Source: Pectobacterium aroidearum
Lineage (GTDB): Bacteria; Pseudomonadota; Gammaproteobacteria; Enterobacterales; Enterobacteriaceae
DNA: 64,000 bases
Assembly (NCBI RefSeq): GCF_015689195.1
Contig: NZ_CP065044.1
Coordinates: 1,984,001-2,048,000 of the forward strand
Direction of reading: 5' to 3'
Numbering within the stretch: position 1 is the stretch's first letter; every line of letters begins with the position of its first letter. The translations under genes were made by a program, and so were the position numbers. Positions 1-7,137 of the stretch are shown here, one piece after another. The notes beneath the pieces are model-generated. The model was not told the DNA's origin and did no database searches. It was given only the letters and a program-made list of their open reading frames with translations.

Positions 1-28
1 TTCCGCGGCTCAAAAGAGGATCACGATC

Positions 29-565
29 ATGCCAATACCACTTGCTATCTCACCTGCTCAGGCCCGCAAATTGTTAGATGAAGGGGCGATACTGATTGAT
101 ATTCGCCAGCCGGAAGAGTACGCCCGCGAGCACATCGCACAAGCGAGGTTACAGCCGCTGAATTCCTCTGCCGGATATGTTCTCCCCGATGATGGCAGGG
201 AAGGCCAAACGGTGATTTTCCACTGCTTATCCGGCATGCGTTCGGAACAGAATGCTGGCTTGCTGGCACAGGCGGCGTCACCCGCAACGGTTTTTCTTCT
301 GGAAGGGGGAATGGCCGCATGGAAAAAGGCGGGGTTTCCGACAGAGGTGAATCGTAAGCAGCCGATTGAACTCATGCGGCAGGTTCAAATCGCCGCTGGT
401 GCACTTATTCTGAGTGGTGTATTACTGGGTTACAGCGTAAGCAGCGCTTTCTTCCTGCTTTCTGGTTTTGTAGGGGTTGGGTTGCTGTTTGCTGGGGTAA
501 CCGGTTTTTGCGGTATGGCAAGGCTGTTAATGAAAATGCCGTGGAACCGTGACGCCAAACGCTGA
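29..565 (+). CDS. Rhodanese-domain membrane protein (YgaP-like)
   Basis: 178 aa. Residues about 6-105 form a single rhodanese domain with the active-site cysteine C66 in an HCLSGMR loop, which would carry a persulfide in sulfur transfer. Residues about 115-165 hold two hydrophobic segments, so the domain is probably anchored to the cytoplasmic face of the inner membrane, the architecture of E. coli YgaP. The start has a plausible AGAGGA ribosome site 9-14 bases upstream. In YgaP loci an ArsR-type repressor usually precedes this gene; here the window begins too close to see it. The family call is firm; the physiological substrate is unknown. Confidence 0.85.
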   Translation: MPIPLAISPAQARKLLDEGAILIDIRQPEEYAREHIAQARLQPLNSSAGYVLPDDGREGQTVIFHCLSGMRSEQNAGLLAQAASPATVFLLEGGMAAWKKAGFPTEVNRKQPIELMRQVQIAAGALILSGVLLGYSVSSAFFLLSGFVGVGLLFAGVTGFCGMARLLMKMPWNRDAKR

Positions 566-630
566 TTGGCCGGGATGACCTGCCGGGATAGTAAGCGGAG
601 TGTTAACCATCAAAAAATAGGGGCAGCAAT

Positions 631-960
631 ATGGACATGAAGAACATTCCGTTTGGTACGACCGACTGGTCGCAAATAGAACCCACCGAGCATCACGGGG
701 AGACAGGAATCGCCTACTGGCGAACACAGCGTTTTGATAATATTCGGGTGCGTATTGTTGAGTACACGCCTGGTTACCTGGCCGATCACTGGTGCTCAAA
801 GGGACATATTCTGCTGTGTCTTGAGGGCGAACTTCATACGGAACTGGACGATGGGCGTGTTTTTGTTCTTAAACCCGGAATGAGTTATCAGGTTGCGGAT
901 AACGCAGAAGCTCATCGCTCCTACACCGAGACGGGCGCTAAGCTGTTTGTTGTGGATTGA
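631..960 (+). CDS. DHCW-motif cupin-fold protein
   Basis: 109 aa, a compact all-beta cupin. Residues 52-59 read DHWCSKGH, the signature of the DHCW-motif cupin family, and HIL...GEL...DGRVFVLKPGMSY follows as the usual second half of the barrel. The conserved His and Cys suggest metal or small-ligand binding, but no reaction is established for this family. A GGGG ribosome site lies about 8 bases before the ATG; a second in-frame ATG two codons on is also possible. It stands alone, 65 bp after the rhodanese gene on the same strand, and could be co-transcribed with it. Confidence 0.8.
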   Translation: MDMKNIPFGTTDWSQIEPTEHHGETGIAYWRTQRFDNIRVRIVEYTPGYLADHWCSKGHILLCLEGELHTELDDGRVFVLKPGMSYQVADNAEAHRSYTETGAKLFVVD

Positions 961-1194
961 TGGTGAGGGGCTAATCCGGAGTAGGGAGATTAGCCCTCGA
1001 CCATAATTAACTCATCCTATCTGGATTCGCGTTCGTCGAAGCCAAAACCGTTTGTACAGAAACGCTCAAGTCGTTGCTCGATACGGAAGTGACTCGCTTT
1101 TAAACCTGTTGTCGTTGTTGATATATAACACTACACTCAATGTGGTTAATGGGTGTGTTGGGTTATTGTCTATACGAATCAGGAGTGTACGAAC

Positions 1195-1659
1195 GTGTCT
1201 ATCAGAATTGAACTTGCAGAATCGATGGAAGTGCTGAGCCTTCGGGTCGTGGGTCCCTATTACGAAAAAATACCGCAGGGATTTGATGAAATATTATCGT
1301 GGGCAAGGGAGCACCATCTCTCCATCGATAAATCTTTGGCGTTCTACTGGGATGATCCCAGCAAAGTAGAACCGGATGAATTACGGGCCGATGTAGCGAT
1401 TACGTGCAAAGAGATGCCGTCAACGTTGCCAGAAGATGTGGGAATACGTAGGGAAGTCATTCCCGGTGGACTTTATGCTGTGACGCACACTATTGTAGAG
1501 AATGGTGATTTTGCGAAAGCCTGGGATGACTTTTATAAAGCCATTAATGCACAGGGATACCGCCCGGCAGGTGATATCTGTTATGAAAGCTATTTGTGCG
1601 ACGGAAGCAATGGCAAATGGGAAATTGAAATATGGCAGTCTGTTGAAGCAGCGAATTAA
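1195..1659 (+). CDS. GyrI/SbmC-like effector-binding domain protein
   Basis: 154 aa from the GTG at 1195, which I prefer to an upstream GTG at 1153 because AGGAG sits at 1181-1185 with correct spacing. The whole protein is one GyrI-like (AraC effector-binding) domain. It aligns along its length with E. coli SbmC: RVVGPYYEKIPQGF, FYWDDP, LRADVAITC, PGGLYAV, FAKAWDDFY and a final WEIEIW. SbmC protects DNA gyrase from microcin B17 and quinolones; many relatives bind small molecules instead. E. coli sbmC is SOS-induced, but I see no LexA box here, so regulation may differ. Confidence 0.75.
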   Translation: MSIRIELAESMEVLSLRVVGPYYEKIPQGFDEILSWAREHHLSIDKSLAFYWDDPSKVEPDELRADVAITCKEMPSTLPEDVGIRREVIPGGLYAVTHTIVENGDFAKAWDDFYKAINAQGYRPAGDICYESYLCDGSNGKWEIEIWQSVEAAN

Positions 1660-1819
1660 GTCTGTTCATCAGGGTTAGCTTAAAAATAAAAAAATATCGG
1701 AGCAGCCTGCATCGTTACTGTGAATACGCTGTGAGAATATTACACTATGGTATATCGCTGGTATGGTTGAAGTTATCTGGCATTATCACAGGCACTCAAT
1801 GAATGCCTGTTGTAATGCA

Positions 1820-2698
1820 TCATTTAATCACTGAGTTATCGATAGTTTTAATGGCTGTACCATTCTGCTGCTTGATGATGTTTAACTGGACTCCGTCAGA
1901 TTTACGTGTTGCTAAAACATTAATATCCTTTTCATCATCGCAATTGAAATCACCTTGCAACGATAGCGCGATGGCTTTTAGCGAATCATCGGTAGAGAAA
2001 GGAATAGACAAGACGGTATTGTCTTTGCTGATGATTTTTACACCGACAGCGCCAGTGATGTCGTTCTGATACAGGTTATAGACTTTTCCGTTACGAGAGT
2101 CGGTATCAATAAATACTTCTGTTCCCAGCGCTTTTGCACTCGTCAAAACAATCGCGTCGATGTCGGCACCCGGTGAATCGGCATATTTTGACAGGCTGGT
2201 GTCGACGATTTTTAGATAGGTAAATGAATCAGACTCGGAATCAATCACGTCAATGTCATATCCGATGACAGAACCACGATTGGTTGTCGTCTGGGCGGAT
2301 GCCGGGTTAATGGCCTGAAACACCGGTGTAGCTTTAATCCATTCACTGCCGTCATTGGATACGTAGGCATCCCATGACTCATAGGTTCCTGCTTCATAGA
2401 CATAGACATCCGCCTCCGCAGTACCGCTCTTTTTAATCGCGTACGGGGTAAAACGAACCACAACACTACCTGCTGCACCGAGGGAAAGTATATTTTCATT
2501 CGCGCTATAGCGGTTAGGCTCACCCAGTATTCTTTCAGGCACTTTATAACTTGAAGATACATTAGGACCAGGCGTATAGCTCACGATTTCTGTGGCAAAA
2601 CCCACCGCGGTACCCGGAATATCGGGATAGCCTTTATAGGTTTCAGCAAAGGCTGAAGCTGAGAATAGGCACATTAATGCAATTGCATATTTTTTCAT
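1820..2698 (-). CDS. Secreted surface protein with galactose-binding-like and FG-GAP-like parts
   Basis: 292 aa from the ATG at 2698, chosen because it begins a clean signal peptide (MKKYAIALMCLFSASAFA, cleavage after AFA) and has an AGGAAG ribosome site at 2703-2708. An upstream in-frame start would add 16 residues before it. Residues about 60-150 have the pattern of bacterial surface proteins that resemble discoidin-type beta sandwiches: SLGAAGSVVVRF, DVYVYEAG, YVSNDGSEW. The last about 90 residues contain GDFNCDDEKDINVLA, close to an FG-GAP/VCBS calcium loop. It probably acts outside the inner membrane, perhaps binding glycan or protein; no specific function can be assigned. Monocistronic. 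Confidence 0.65.
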   Translation of the reverse strand: MKKYAIALMCLFSASAFAETYKGYPDIPGTAVGFATEIVSYTPGPNVSSSYKVPERILGEPNRYSANENILSLGAAGSVVVRFTPYAIKKSGTAEADVYVYEAGTYESWDAYVSNDGSEWIKATPVFQAINPASAQTTTNRGSVIGYDIDVIDSESDSFTYLKIVDTSLSKYADSPGADIDAIVLTSAKALGTEVFIDTDSRNGKVYNLYQNDITGAVGVKIISKDNTVLSIPFSTDDSLKAIALSLQGDFNCDDEKDINVLATRKSDGVQLNIIKQQNGTAIKTIDNSVIK

Positions 2699-3315
2699 TT
2701 CACTTCCTCTTAATATAAAAATCACGATTATGGGGAATGAGTCCATTCCATTTTACGTATACCAGCACGTTGATAATTAGCCCGCCGCAGCATTGATGGA
2801 CATTGCGCTAGCACGTAAACGGCACGTGTAATCGAACCGACAATAGGCAGCGTCTAATAGCACTGACGATCGATTCACGTTGGATAATGATCTCGCAAAC
2901 CCTCGGAGCTTCATTTAAATTCTTTTTAGTATTTAGTCGAGGTGGATTTTCCTGATCGGTGAACGTGTTACAGCGATGAAGGGCCAGCACAAACCTCGCA
3001 ATTGCACTGATATTTTCAATTTGTTTTGGGCAATGTTGTGTTATTGATTTGGCTATCTGGGGTGTTTTTTTGGGGAAGGAAATATATATTCTTGATAACT
3101 TCGGGTAGGTTTTATCATTCACTATCTGGCGGTAAAACGCCTGTGTATGAAGAGGTGTGGAATCTGGGGTATTATTTTAATGCAATAGAAGATGATGCAG
3201 GAAGAGTGGTTTAACACAAACTTATACGAGTAGTAGCTGATAAATCTTTAATCTTTACACATGGTTTATTTTAAATACTTCATTTGTAATTATGTAAAAA
3301 ATTTCTTCCGCATCA
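2699..3315. other. AT-rich intergenic region, no supported gene
   Basis: About 600 bp between the secreted protein gene and a 41-codon ORF. The left end carries the ribosome site and presumably the promoter of the secreted protein gene. Short open frames exist on both strands (about 3026-3214 on plus, 2808-3122 on minus), but neither has a good ribosome site nor a recognisable protein. I see no repeat, tRNA or terminator. Confidence 0.4.
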
Positions 3316-3441
3316 TTACAAAATCTCATCATCATTCACGTCATCGACAACCTGAGCGGCAATATCCAAGTGCGTGGGTAGGGCTGTCAGCATGTCGCCG
3401 AGTACGCAGATCGTCGTTCCGTTATAGGTGATCGTTTCCAT
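3316..3441 (-). CDS. Small acidic hypothetical protein, 41 aa
   Basis: 41 codons plus stop on the minus strand: METITYNGTTICVLGDML at the start and a strongly acidic tail (DDVNDDEIL). It has an AAGGA ribosome site exactly seven bases before the ATG, which is the main reason to believe it is translated. It is not recognised. Its GC content resembles the chromosome more than the AT-rich flanks. It lies about 90 bp left of the proposed left end of the tRNA-Pro element, so it belongs either to the host chromosome or to an older insertion at the same site. Confidence 0.45.
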   Translation of the reverse strand: METITYNGTTICVLGDMLTALPTHLDIAAQVVDDVNDDEIL

Positions 3442-3528
3442 TTTCTCATCCTTGATTTTATGACGGGTTATTCCCCCGTAATTCCACCATAATTCCCCCA
3501 GTGAAATCCAGACGAAAAAAAACCAACC

Positions 3529-3545
3529 GCACGAGAGAAGTTGAA
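3529..3545 (+). repeat. Candidate left attachment site (attL)
   Basis: Matches the tRNA-Pro 3' region at 13220-13236 at 14 of 17 positions: nine identical bases (gcacgagag), three mismatches, then five identical (ttgaa), in the same orientation. It sits 55 bp outside the left arm-type repeat. The bases before it do not match the tRNA CCA end, so the copy is either decayed or coincidental. Confidence 0.4.
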
Positions 3546-3600
3546 TTTATAGGTTAACTGATTGTTTATGTTGATTTGATTGTGATTCTATTTTTTATCA

Positions 3601-3622
3601 TATAACTAAACGTATAACTAAA
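3601..3622 (+). repeat. Left integrase arm-type repeat pair
   Basis: Two copies of TATAACTAAA spaced 12 bp apart (3601-3610 and 3613-3622). The whole 22-bp block recurs at 13071-13092 with a single difference. Paired arm sites near both ends of an element are what a P4-family tyrosine integrase is expected to bind. Confidence 0.65.
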
Positions 3623-3692
3623 ACGAAAAGTCATCATGAGAAATAGCCTGCGCATGACTGTAGAGTTTCGTTTGATACTCTGATTTTTAGCG

Positions 3693-4046
3693 CTATCTGT
3701 GCTGTAAATTTAATTTTGCTTTACGACGCTCCAACACCATCATTTTTCGGGTGTGTTGCCATAAAATCCCATCTAGCAACATAAACTCACGCCACTCGGC
3801 TGTACCCAAAGAAAGCGATCTGTGCATCAACTCGCCAACACGTTCAGCAAGGAGTAGGTTTCTTACACGTAGCAATTGCAACGGCGTAAATCGCCCATTA
3901 TCACCCGCCAAAGGAAAGAATGCCTGGCGGCTGCGTTCCCCATGTTTCACCGCATTGGTGTTACCAATTGGAGCGCCCGCGCCGATACGTTTCCCGCCCC
4001 AGCCAGACGATCTTGATTGTTGGGTGTGTTTTTTGTCGTTTTTCAT
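3693..4046 (-). CDS. Phage-type basic protein with GAPxGNxNAxKHG motif
   Basis: 117 aa. The N-terminal third is basic and carries WGGKRIGAGAPIGNTNAVKHG at about residues 16-36, a motif common in small phage and satellite proteins, including terminase small-subunit relatives, and probably DNA-contacting. The rest is helical (PLQLLRVRNLLLAERVGEL...RKMMVLERRKAKL). No exact function is known to me. The ATG has no strong ribosome site. It lies closest to the left attachment site, the position often taken by late or cargo genes in P4-like elements. Confidence 0.55.
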   Translation of the reverse strand: MKNDKKHTQQSRSSGWGGKRIGAGAPIGNTNAVKHGERSRQAFFPLAGDNGRFTPLQLLRVRNLLLAERVGELMHRSLSLGTAEWREFMLLDGILWQHTRKMMVLERRKAKLNLQHR

Positions 4047-4091
4047 GGTTGCATGGCGGTTAGTCTGTGGATGTACGTTCGTTAAAGGTTG

Positions 4092-4376
4092 TCACCATTT
4101 TGACGGTAAACGTCTGTGCGTATGAAAGACGCGCAGAATCTGGATCATATTATCTTTCACGCGGTAGGGGATGATGTAGGGATAGTGCGTTAATACCAGC
4201 TCACGCGTTCCTGGCACACGGCCTGGCCTTCCCATTGCTGGCTGTTGCGGTAGTAATTCCGTTAATCTTCGGACTTCATCTACGAACTGGCTGGCAGCCT
4301 GTGGATCGTCTTGCGCGATATAGAGGTATTCGGCTTCCAAATTGGCCGCAGCTTTACGCAGCCATTTAATTTCCAT
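4092..4376 (-). CDS. RelE/ParE-family toxin
   Basis: 94 aa with the standard toxin layout: WLRKAAANLEAEYLYIAQDDPQAASQFVDEV (two helices), then RPGRVPGTRELVLTHYPYIIPYRV and a C-terminal ILRVFHTHRRLP strand. Spacing and sequence are closer to ParE (gyrase poison) than to ribosome-dependent RelE, but the target is inference. It overlaps the antitoxin stop by 11 bp and is the second gene of the pair, the usual order for ParDE-like systems. Confidence 0.85.
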   Translation of the reverse strand: MEIKWLRKAAANLEAEYLYIAQDDPQAASQFVDEVRRLTELLPQQPAMGRPGRVPGTRELVLTHYPYIIPYRVKDNMIQILRVFHTHRRLPSKW

Positions 4377-4611
4377 GTCTTGCCGTTCCTAGCTTTTTAA
4401 ATAGATTGTTCATCTCATCTGATGAGACAAAATCGCCTGCATCGGCTTCTTTAATGGCTTGCTCGATCTCTGCTATCTGCCATGCTTCCCGCGCAAGATA
4501 GTCTTCAATAGCTTGTCCAGCCAGAAAAGAGCGGGTACGTCCTGTAGCTTTAGCCAGCGCATCAAGCTGCGCAGTTGTTTCATCATTTAAGCGAACGGAC
4601 ATGACGCCCAT
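4366..4611 (-). CDS. Ribbon-helix-helix antitoxin
   Basis: 81 aa. Residues 4-45 form a ribbon-helix-helix DNA-binding domain (MSVRLNDETTAQLDALAKATGRTRSFLAGQAIEDYL); the acidic C-terminal tail should neutralise the toxin encoded immediately downstream. It probably autorepresses the pair: a palindromic TGTATACA at 4639-4646 lies just upstream with ACATTGT copies on both sides. The start at 4611 and an internal ATG at 4602 are both possible. First gene of the operon. Confidence 0.85.
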   Translation of the reverse strand: MGVMSVRLNDETTAQLDALAKATGRTRSFLAGQAIEDYLAREAWQIAEIEQAIKEADAGDFVSSDEMNNLFKKLGTARHGN

Positions 4612-4621
4612 ATTGTTACCT

Positions 4622-4652
4622 CACTACATTGTGTGTTTTGTATACATTGTAG
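4622..4652 (-). promoter_or_regulatory. Putative operator of the toxin-antitoxin operon
   Basis: Between the antitoxin start and the long hairpin. TGTATACA (4639-4646) is a perfect 8-bp palindrome flanked by ACTACATTGTG on the left and ATTGTAG on the right, giving repeated ACATTGT elements about 18 bp apart. This layout suits a dimeric ribbon-helix-helix repressor. Inferred from position and symmetry only. Confidence 0.4.
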
Positions 4653-4660
4653 TTGTCAAG

Positions 4661-4710
4661 AGGGAAGGAGGCAAGTGGCTACTCAATGGTAGCCACTTGC
4701 CTCCTTCCCT
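4661..4710. repeat. Perfect 22-bp inverted repeat (hairpin), 6-base loop
   Basis: Arms 4661-4682 and 4689-4710 are exact reverse complements (the left arm starts AGGGAAGGAGGC), with loop TCAATG. No T-tract follows on either strand, so it is not a classical intrinsic terminator, though it could stop or protect transcripts from either side. It lies between the toxin-antitoxin promoter region and the divergent HEPN gene. Confidence 0.9.
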
Positions 4711-4877
4711 ATGATGAGATGGTCATAGATGTATTTTGACTAAACTTAACCCTTTTTTGTAAGATATGAAATATGAGGAATGCTGACATCAATTTATAGT
4801 GTTCGATTTTTGTAGATTCATGCTTTTCCTATTCCCTCTAGGGACTTCAGTCAACAACTAACTGAGAGAAAATTAAA

Positions 4878-6278
4878 TTGATTAATCTATCAATAGATGG
4901 AGAGAAAAAGTTTGAAAAGCTGCTTATGGAGCTAGCACGCGCATACAAATTATGGATAGATGATCATAATGCCTTCTTTCAGGAGGTGAGCAAGGCCAAT
5001 CTAATATTTACAATTATCGATCCCCCTTGTAATTTACGCGAGGAAATGTTGAATAAACTGAAAAATCATGAACTTTGTGTTTACCAGTTACATAATACAG
5101 AACAGTCATTATCTTTAATTAGAGAGTTGGCAGTAATTATTCGAAGATGTTGTAACTTGAACTGTTTGCCCTATGAGTTACATCCATTAATAGAAGCGAT
5201 AACATACGAATACGTCAATAATAATCTGGAAAGTTTCTTTGATAGTGCCATGCAAAACGGAAATAATTACAATATTCAGATTGAAATTCTAAAAAATATA
5301 GTATCCTGTAGAGTATCAGATTTTAAAAAAGGATTTTCATCTTACGTATATCAATTCCCAATTAGCATTTTTAATTTAGATGGTGAACTAAAACTAAGTG
5401 ATAGTATTCTATTGGTACCAATAGATCCGATGGACATAACAGAGCAAGAGTTAACTCTGTTTAACGAAACAAGAACATTTGATTGCAACTATTATATTGA
5501 AGTTTATGTGAAAACAAAATGTAGTGAGAAACTTTCATTACAACAAGCTGAAAAGGCAAGGGATGCTACTTACAATATTCTAAAACTTTTAGCTACACGT
5601 TTATCGCCAAGAGCAATCCCTCTGCTCACTTCCACCGATAGAGTTACACACCCATTCCATTTTTATCGATATGGAAAAAATAGAGAGGATATAAATAATG
5701 CAATAACCCGAAACTTTCCAGTTTTTCAATTCGACTCTAAACTTTTTTGGGAAGAGTTTCATAAAAATCATAGTATAAATGGCAGTCTTATAAGTATTTC
5801 ATTACATATTGTAGAGTTATTGTTAATTCCCAACTTTTCTAGTGAAAGAGTTGTAGATAGATTGGAACGTGCTTTATTATGGTATGGGGACGCTGTTACC
5901 GAGTATATTTTTTATCAGCAAATACAAAAACTAGTTAGTTCGATGGAGGCATTAATAAATTTTCGTGATGATGATGCTGGTGATATTACGGAAACCTTTA
6001 AGCGTAGAGTTACTCATCTAAATATTACTCATACTGGGCTTAATGATGATATAAAGGAAAAAGCCAGGCAGCTTTATGATGCTCGTTCAAAAATTGTTCA
6101 TGGGTCATCGCTTGATGAAAGATTTACTTTTTGTATTATAGAATTATGCTCTGAAACCCTACTTAGAGCAATTTATTACTTTTCTCTTTTCGGATTAGAA
6201 AAAACTGATTTTAACAGAGCACTACCTAAATTTTTGGATGAAATACCAACAAATGCCGTGCTTAAAAACAATTCATAA
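4878..6278 (+). CDS. HEPN-domain protein (Apea-like), putative defence cargo
   Basis: 466 aa, strongly AT-rich compared with its neighbours, which indicates separate acquisition. The C-terminal about 150 residues resemble Apea-like HEPN domains: RALLWYGDAVTE and SSMEALINF, then ARSKIVHGSS, where R403 and H408 form the Rx4H motif of HEPN ribonucleases. The N-terminal about 300 residues are unrecognised. HEPN proteins often cut RNA in abortive-infection or toxin systems; that role here is inference. No partner gene is fused or overlapping. The TTG start is uncertain (weak ribosome site); an ATG at 4926 is the alternative. An ERIC-type repeat begins 4 bp after the stop. Confidence 0.65.
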   Translation: MINLSIDGEKKFEKLLMELARAYKLWIDDHNAFFQEVSKANLIFTIIDPPCNLREEMLNKLKNHELCVYQLHNTEQSLSLIRELAVIIRRCCNLNCLPYELHPLIEAITYEYVNNNLESFFDSAMQNGNNYNIQIEILKNIVSCRVSDFKKGFSSYVYQFPISIFNLDGELKLSDSILLVPIDPMDITEQELTLFNETRTFDCNYYIEVYVKTKCSEKLSLQQAEKARDATYNILKLLATRLSPRAIPLLTSTDRVTHPFHFYRYGKNREDINNAITRNFPVFQFDSKLFWEEFHKNHSINGSLISISLHIVELLLIPNFSSERVVDRLERALLWYGDAVTEYIFYQQIQKLVSSMEALINFRDDDAGDITETFKRRVTHLNITHTGLNDDIKEKARQLYDARSKIVHGSSLDERFTFCIIELCSETLLRAIYYFSLFGLEKTDFNRALPKFLDEIPTNAVLKNNS

Positions 6279-6281
6279 TTG

Positions 6282-6405
6282 TATGCTCTAAATAGTTTTA
6301 TTTTTAGGACGGTGGTAAGTGAGGGAATCCTGATGAGCATTCTCTGGTAAGTATCCGGGTGACAGAACGCAGTCAGCATACGTACAACTTGAAATATGAC
6401 GAGTA
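6282..6405 (-). repeat. ERIC-type repeat, diverged copy
   Basis: About 124 bp, similar in the opposite orientation to the repeat at 18338-18462. Shared blocks include TATGCTCTAAATA, GTAAGTGAGGGAATC, CCGGGTGACAGAACGC and CTTGAAATATGACGAGTA. It starts directly after the HEPN stop codon and can fold into a long stem, so it may shape the mRNA 3' end. It carries more mutations than the second copy. Confidence 0.75.
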
Positions 6406-6859
6406 TAGAGAGTAATTAAATGTGTGAACCTAGCGTTAATGAATTACCTGATTTTTAGCAACGTCTACGCTGGCATATGAGTGGCCGTCAAAACAAGTTA
6501 TGACTGGCATACTGAAATGCCGAGCAGATTCTGATAATTGGGCATATATAGAAAATACACCCCAATCTACCATTTTAAGCACGTTCCCCATACCGTTCCC
6601 CGCCGCGCCGACTGCGCAAAAAACCTTAGCATTTCTATACATGCGTACCGACCAAAAAATTGATTTCAAATTGAATAAAATGAGGTGTGGTGCGGATTGT
6701 AGCGTGGTACGCAGTTCGCACAGCAATGCGCAAAACTGCGTACTATATTGCGCATTTTTCCGTACCCGCTATGTGTCGTTTTGCGCACTTTCTTGCTGGT
6801 AATGGTTTAACCCATCATGATTTTTGTGTGCGCAAATTCTTATAGATAAGCAAAAGTGG
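6406..6859. other. Non-coding part of the element with TGCGCA motifs
   Basis: No gene is well supported. The palindrome TGCGCA occurs at 6613, 6727, 6749, 6782 and 6829, four of them within about 110 bp and most followed by a run of A or T, which could be a second class of binding site next to the iterons. A minus-strand frame at 6436-6726 (core GNGMGNVLKMVDWGVFSIYAQ) and an opposite frame at 6500-6802 lack convincing ribosome sites. The minus one might be a small element protein, but I cannot name it. Confidence 0.4.
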
Positions 6860-7115
6860 GTCGGTTCGGTCGGTTCAGTCGGTTCACGTAGTCAACTGAT
6901 TGATAGATAGGGTAATTATTTTCAGAATTGAACCGACCTATGGGTAGGTTCACGCGGTGTGAAAGTCGGTTCACCAAGCCAGCCAGAAAAGGGGGGGTTT
7001 GATTAGGTCGGTTCAAAATGGCTAAAGTCGGTTCAGGGTCGGTTCACTATTCAAATAAAAATAACCATAAATCAAAGTATTAAAATAATGAACCGACTGA
7101 ACCTACCGAACCGAC
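6860..7115. repeat. Iteron cluster GTCGGTTC (candidate replication origin/crr)
   Basis: GTCGGTTC occurs at 6860, 6869, 6878, 6965, 7007, 7027 and 7038, and its complement GAACCGAC at 6930, 7090 and 7108, with near copies at 6944 and 7099. Two runs of three are spaced exactly 9 bp (6860-6885 and 7090-7115) in opposite orientations, flanking an AT-rich stretch at 7046-7089. It lies directly past the 3' end of the P4-alpha-like primase gene. In phage P4 the alpha protein binds iterons at ori and at crr, so this is the probable origin or its cis-acting replication region. Confidence 0.8.
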
Positions 7116-7137
7116 CTTATTTTACCTTACGCGTGAT

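Noticed and set aside
1000..1194. LexA box expected upstream of the SbmC-like gene
   Set aside because: I looked for CTGT-N8-ACAG and found no acceptable match.
2808..3214. Two opposed short open frames
   Set aside because: Both appear to be AT-rich chance frames; neither start has a good ribosome site and neither product is recognisable.
6500..6802. Plus-strand open frame in the element
   Set aside because: It overlaps a minus-strand frame and the TGCGCA motifs, with no ribosome site or recognisable domain.
6860..7115. CRISPR array
   Set aside because: The repeats are 8-9 bp, occur in both orientations and have irregular spacing, which fits iterons and not CRISPR repeats.
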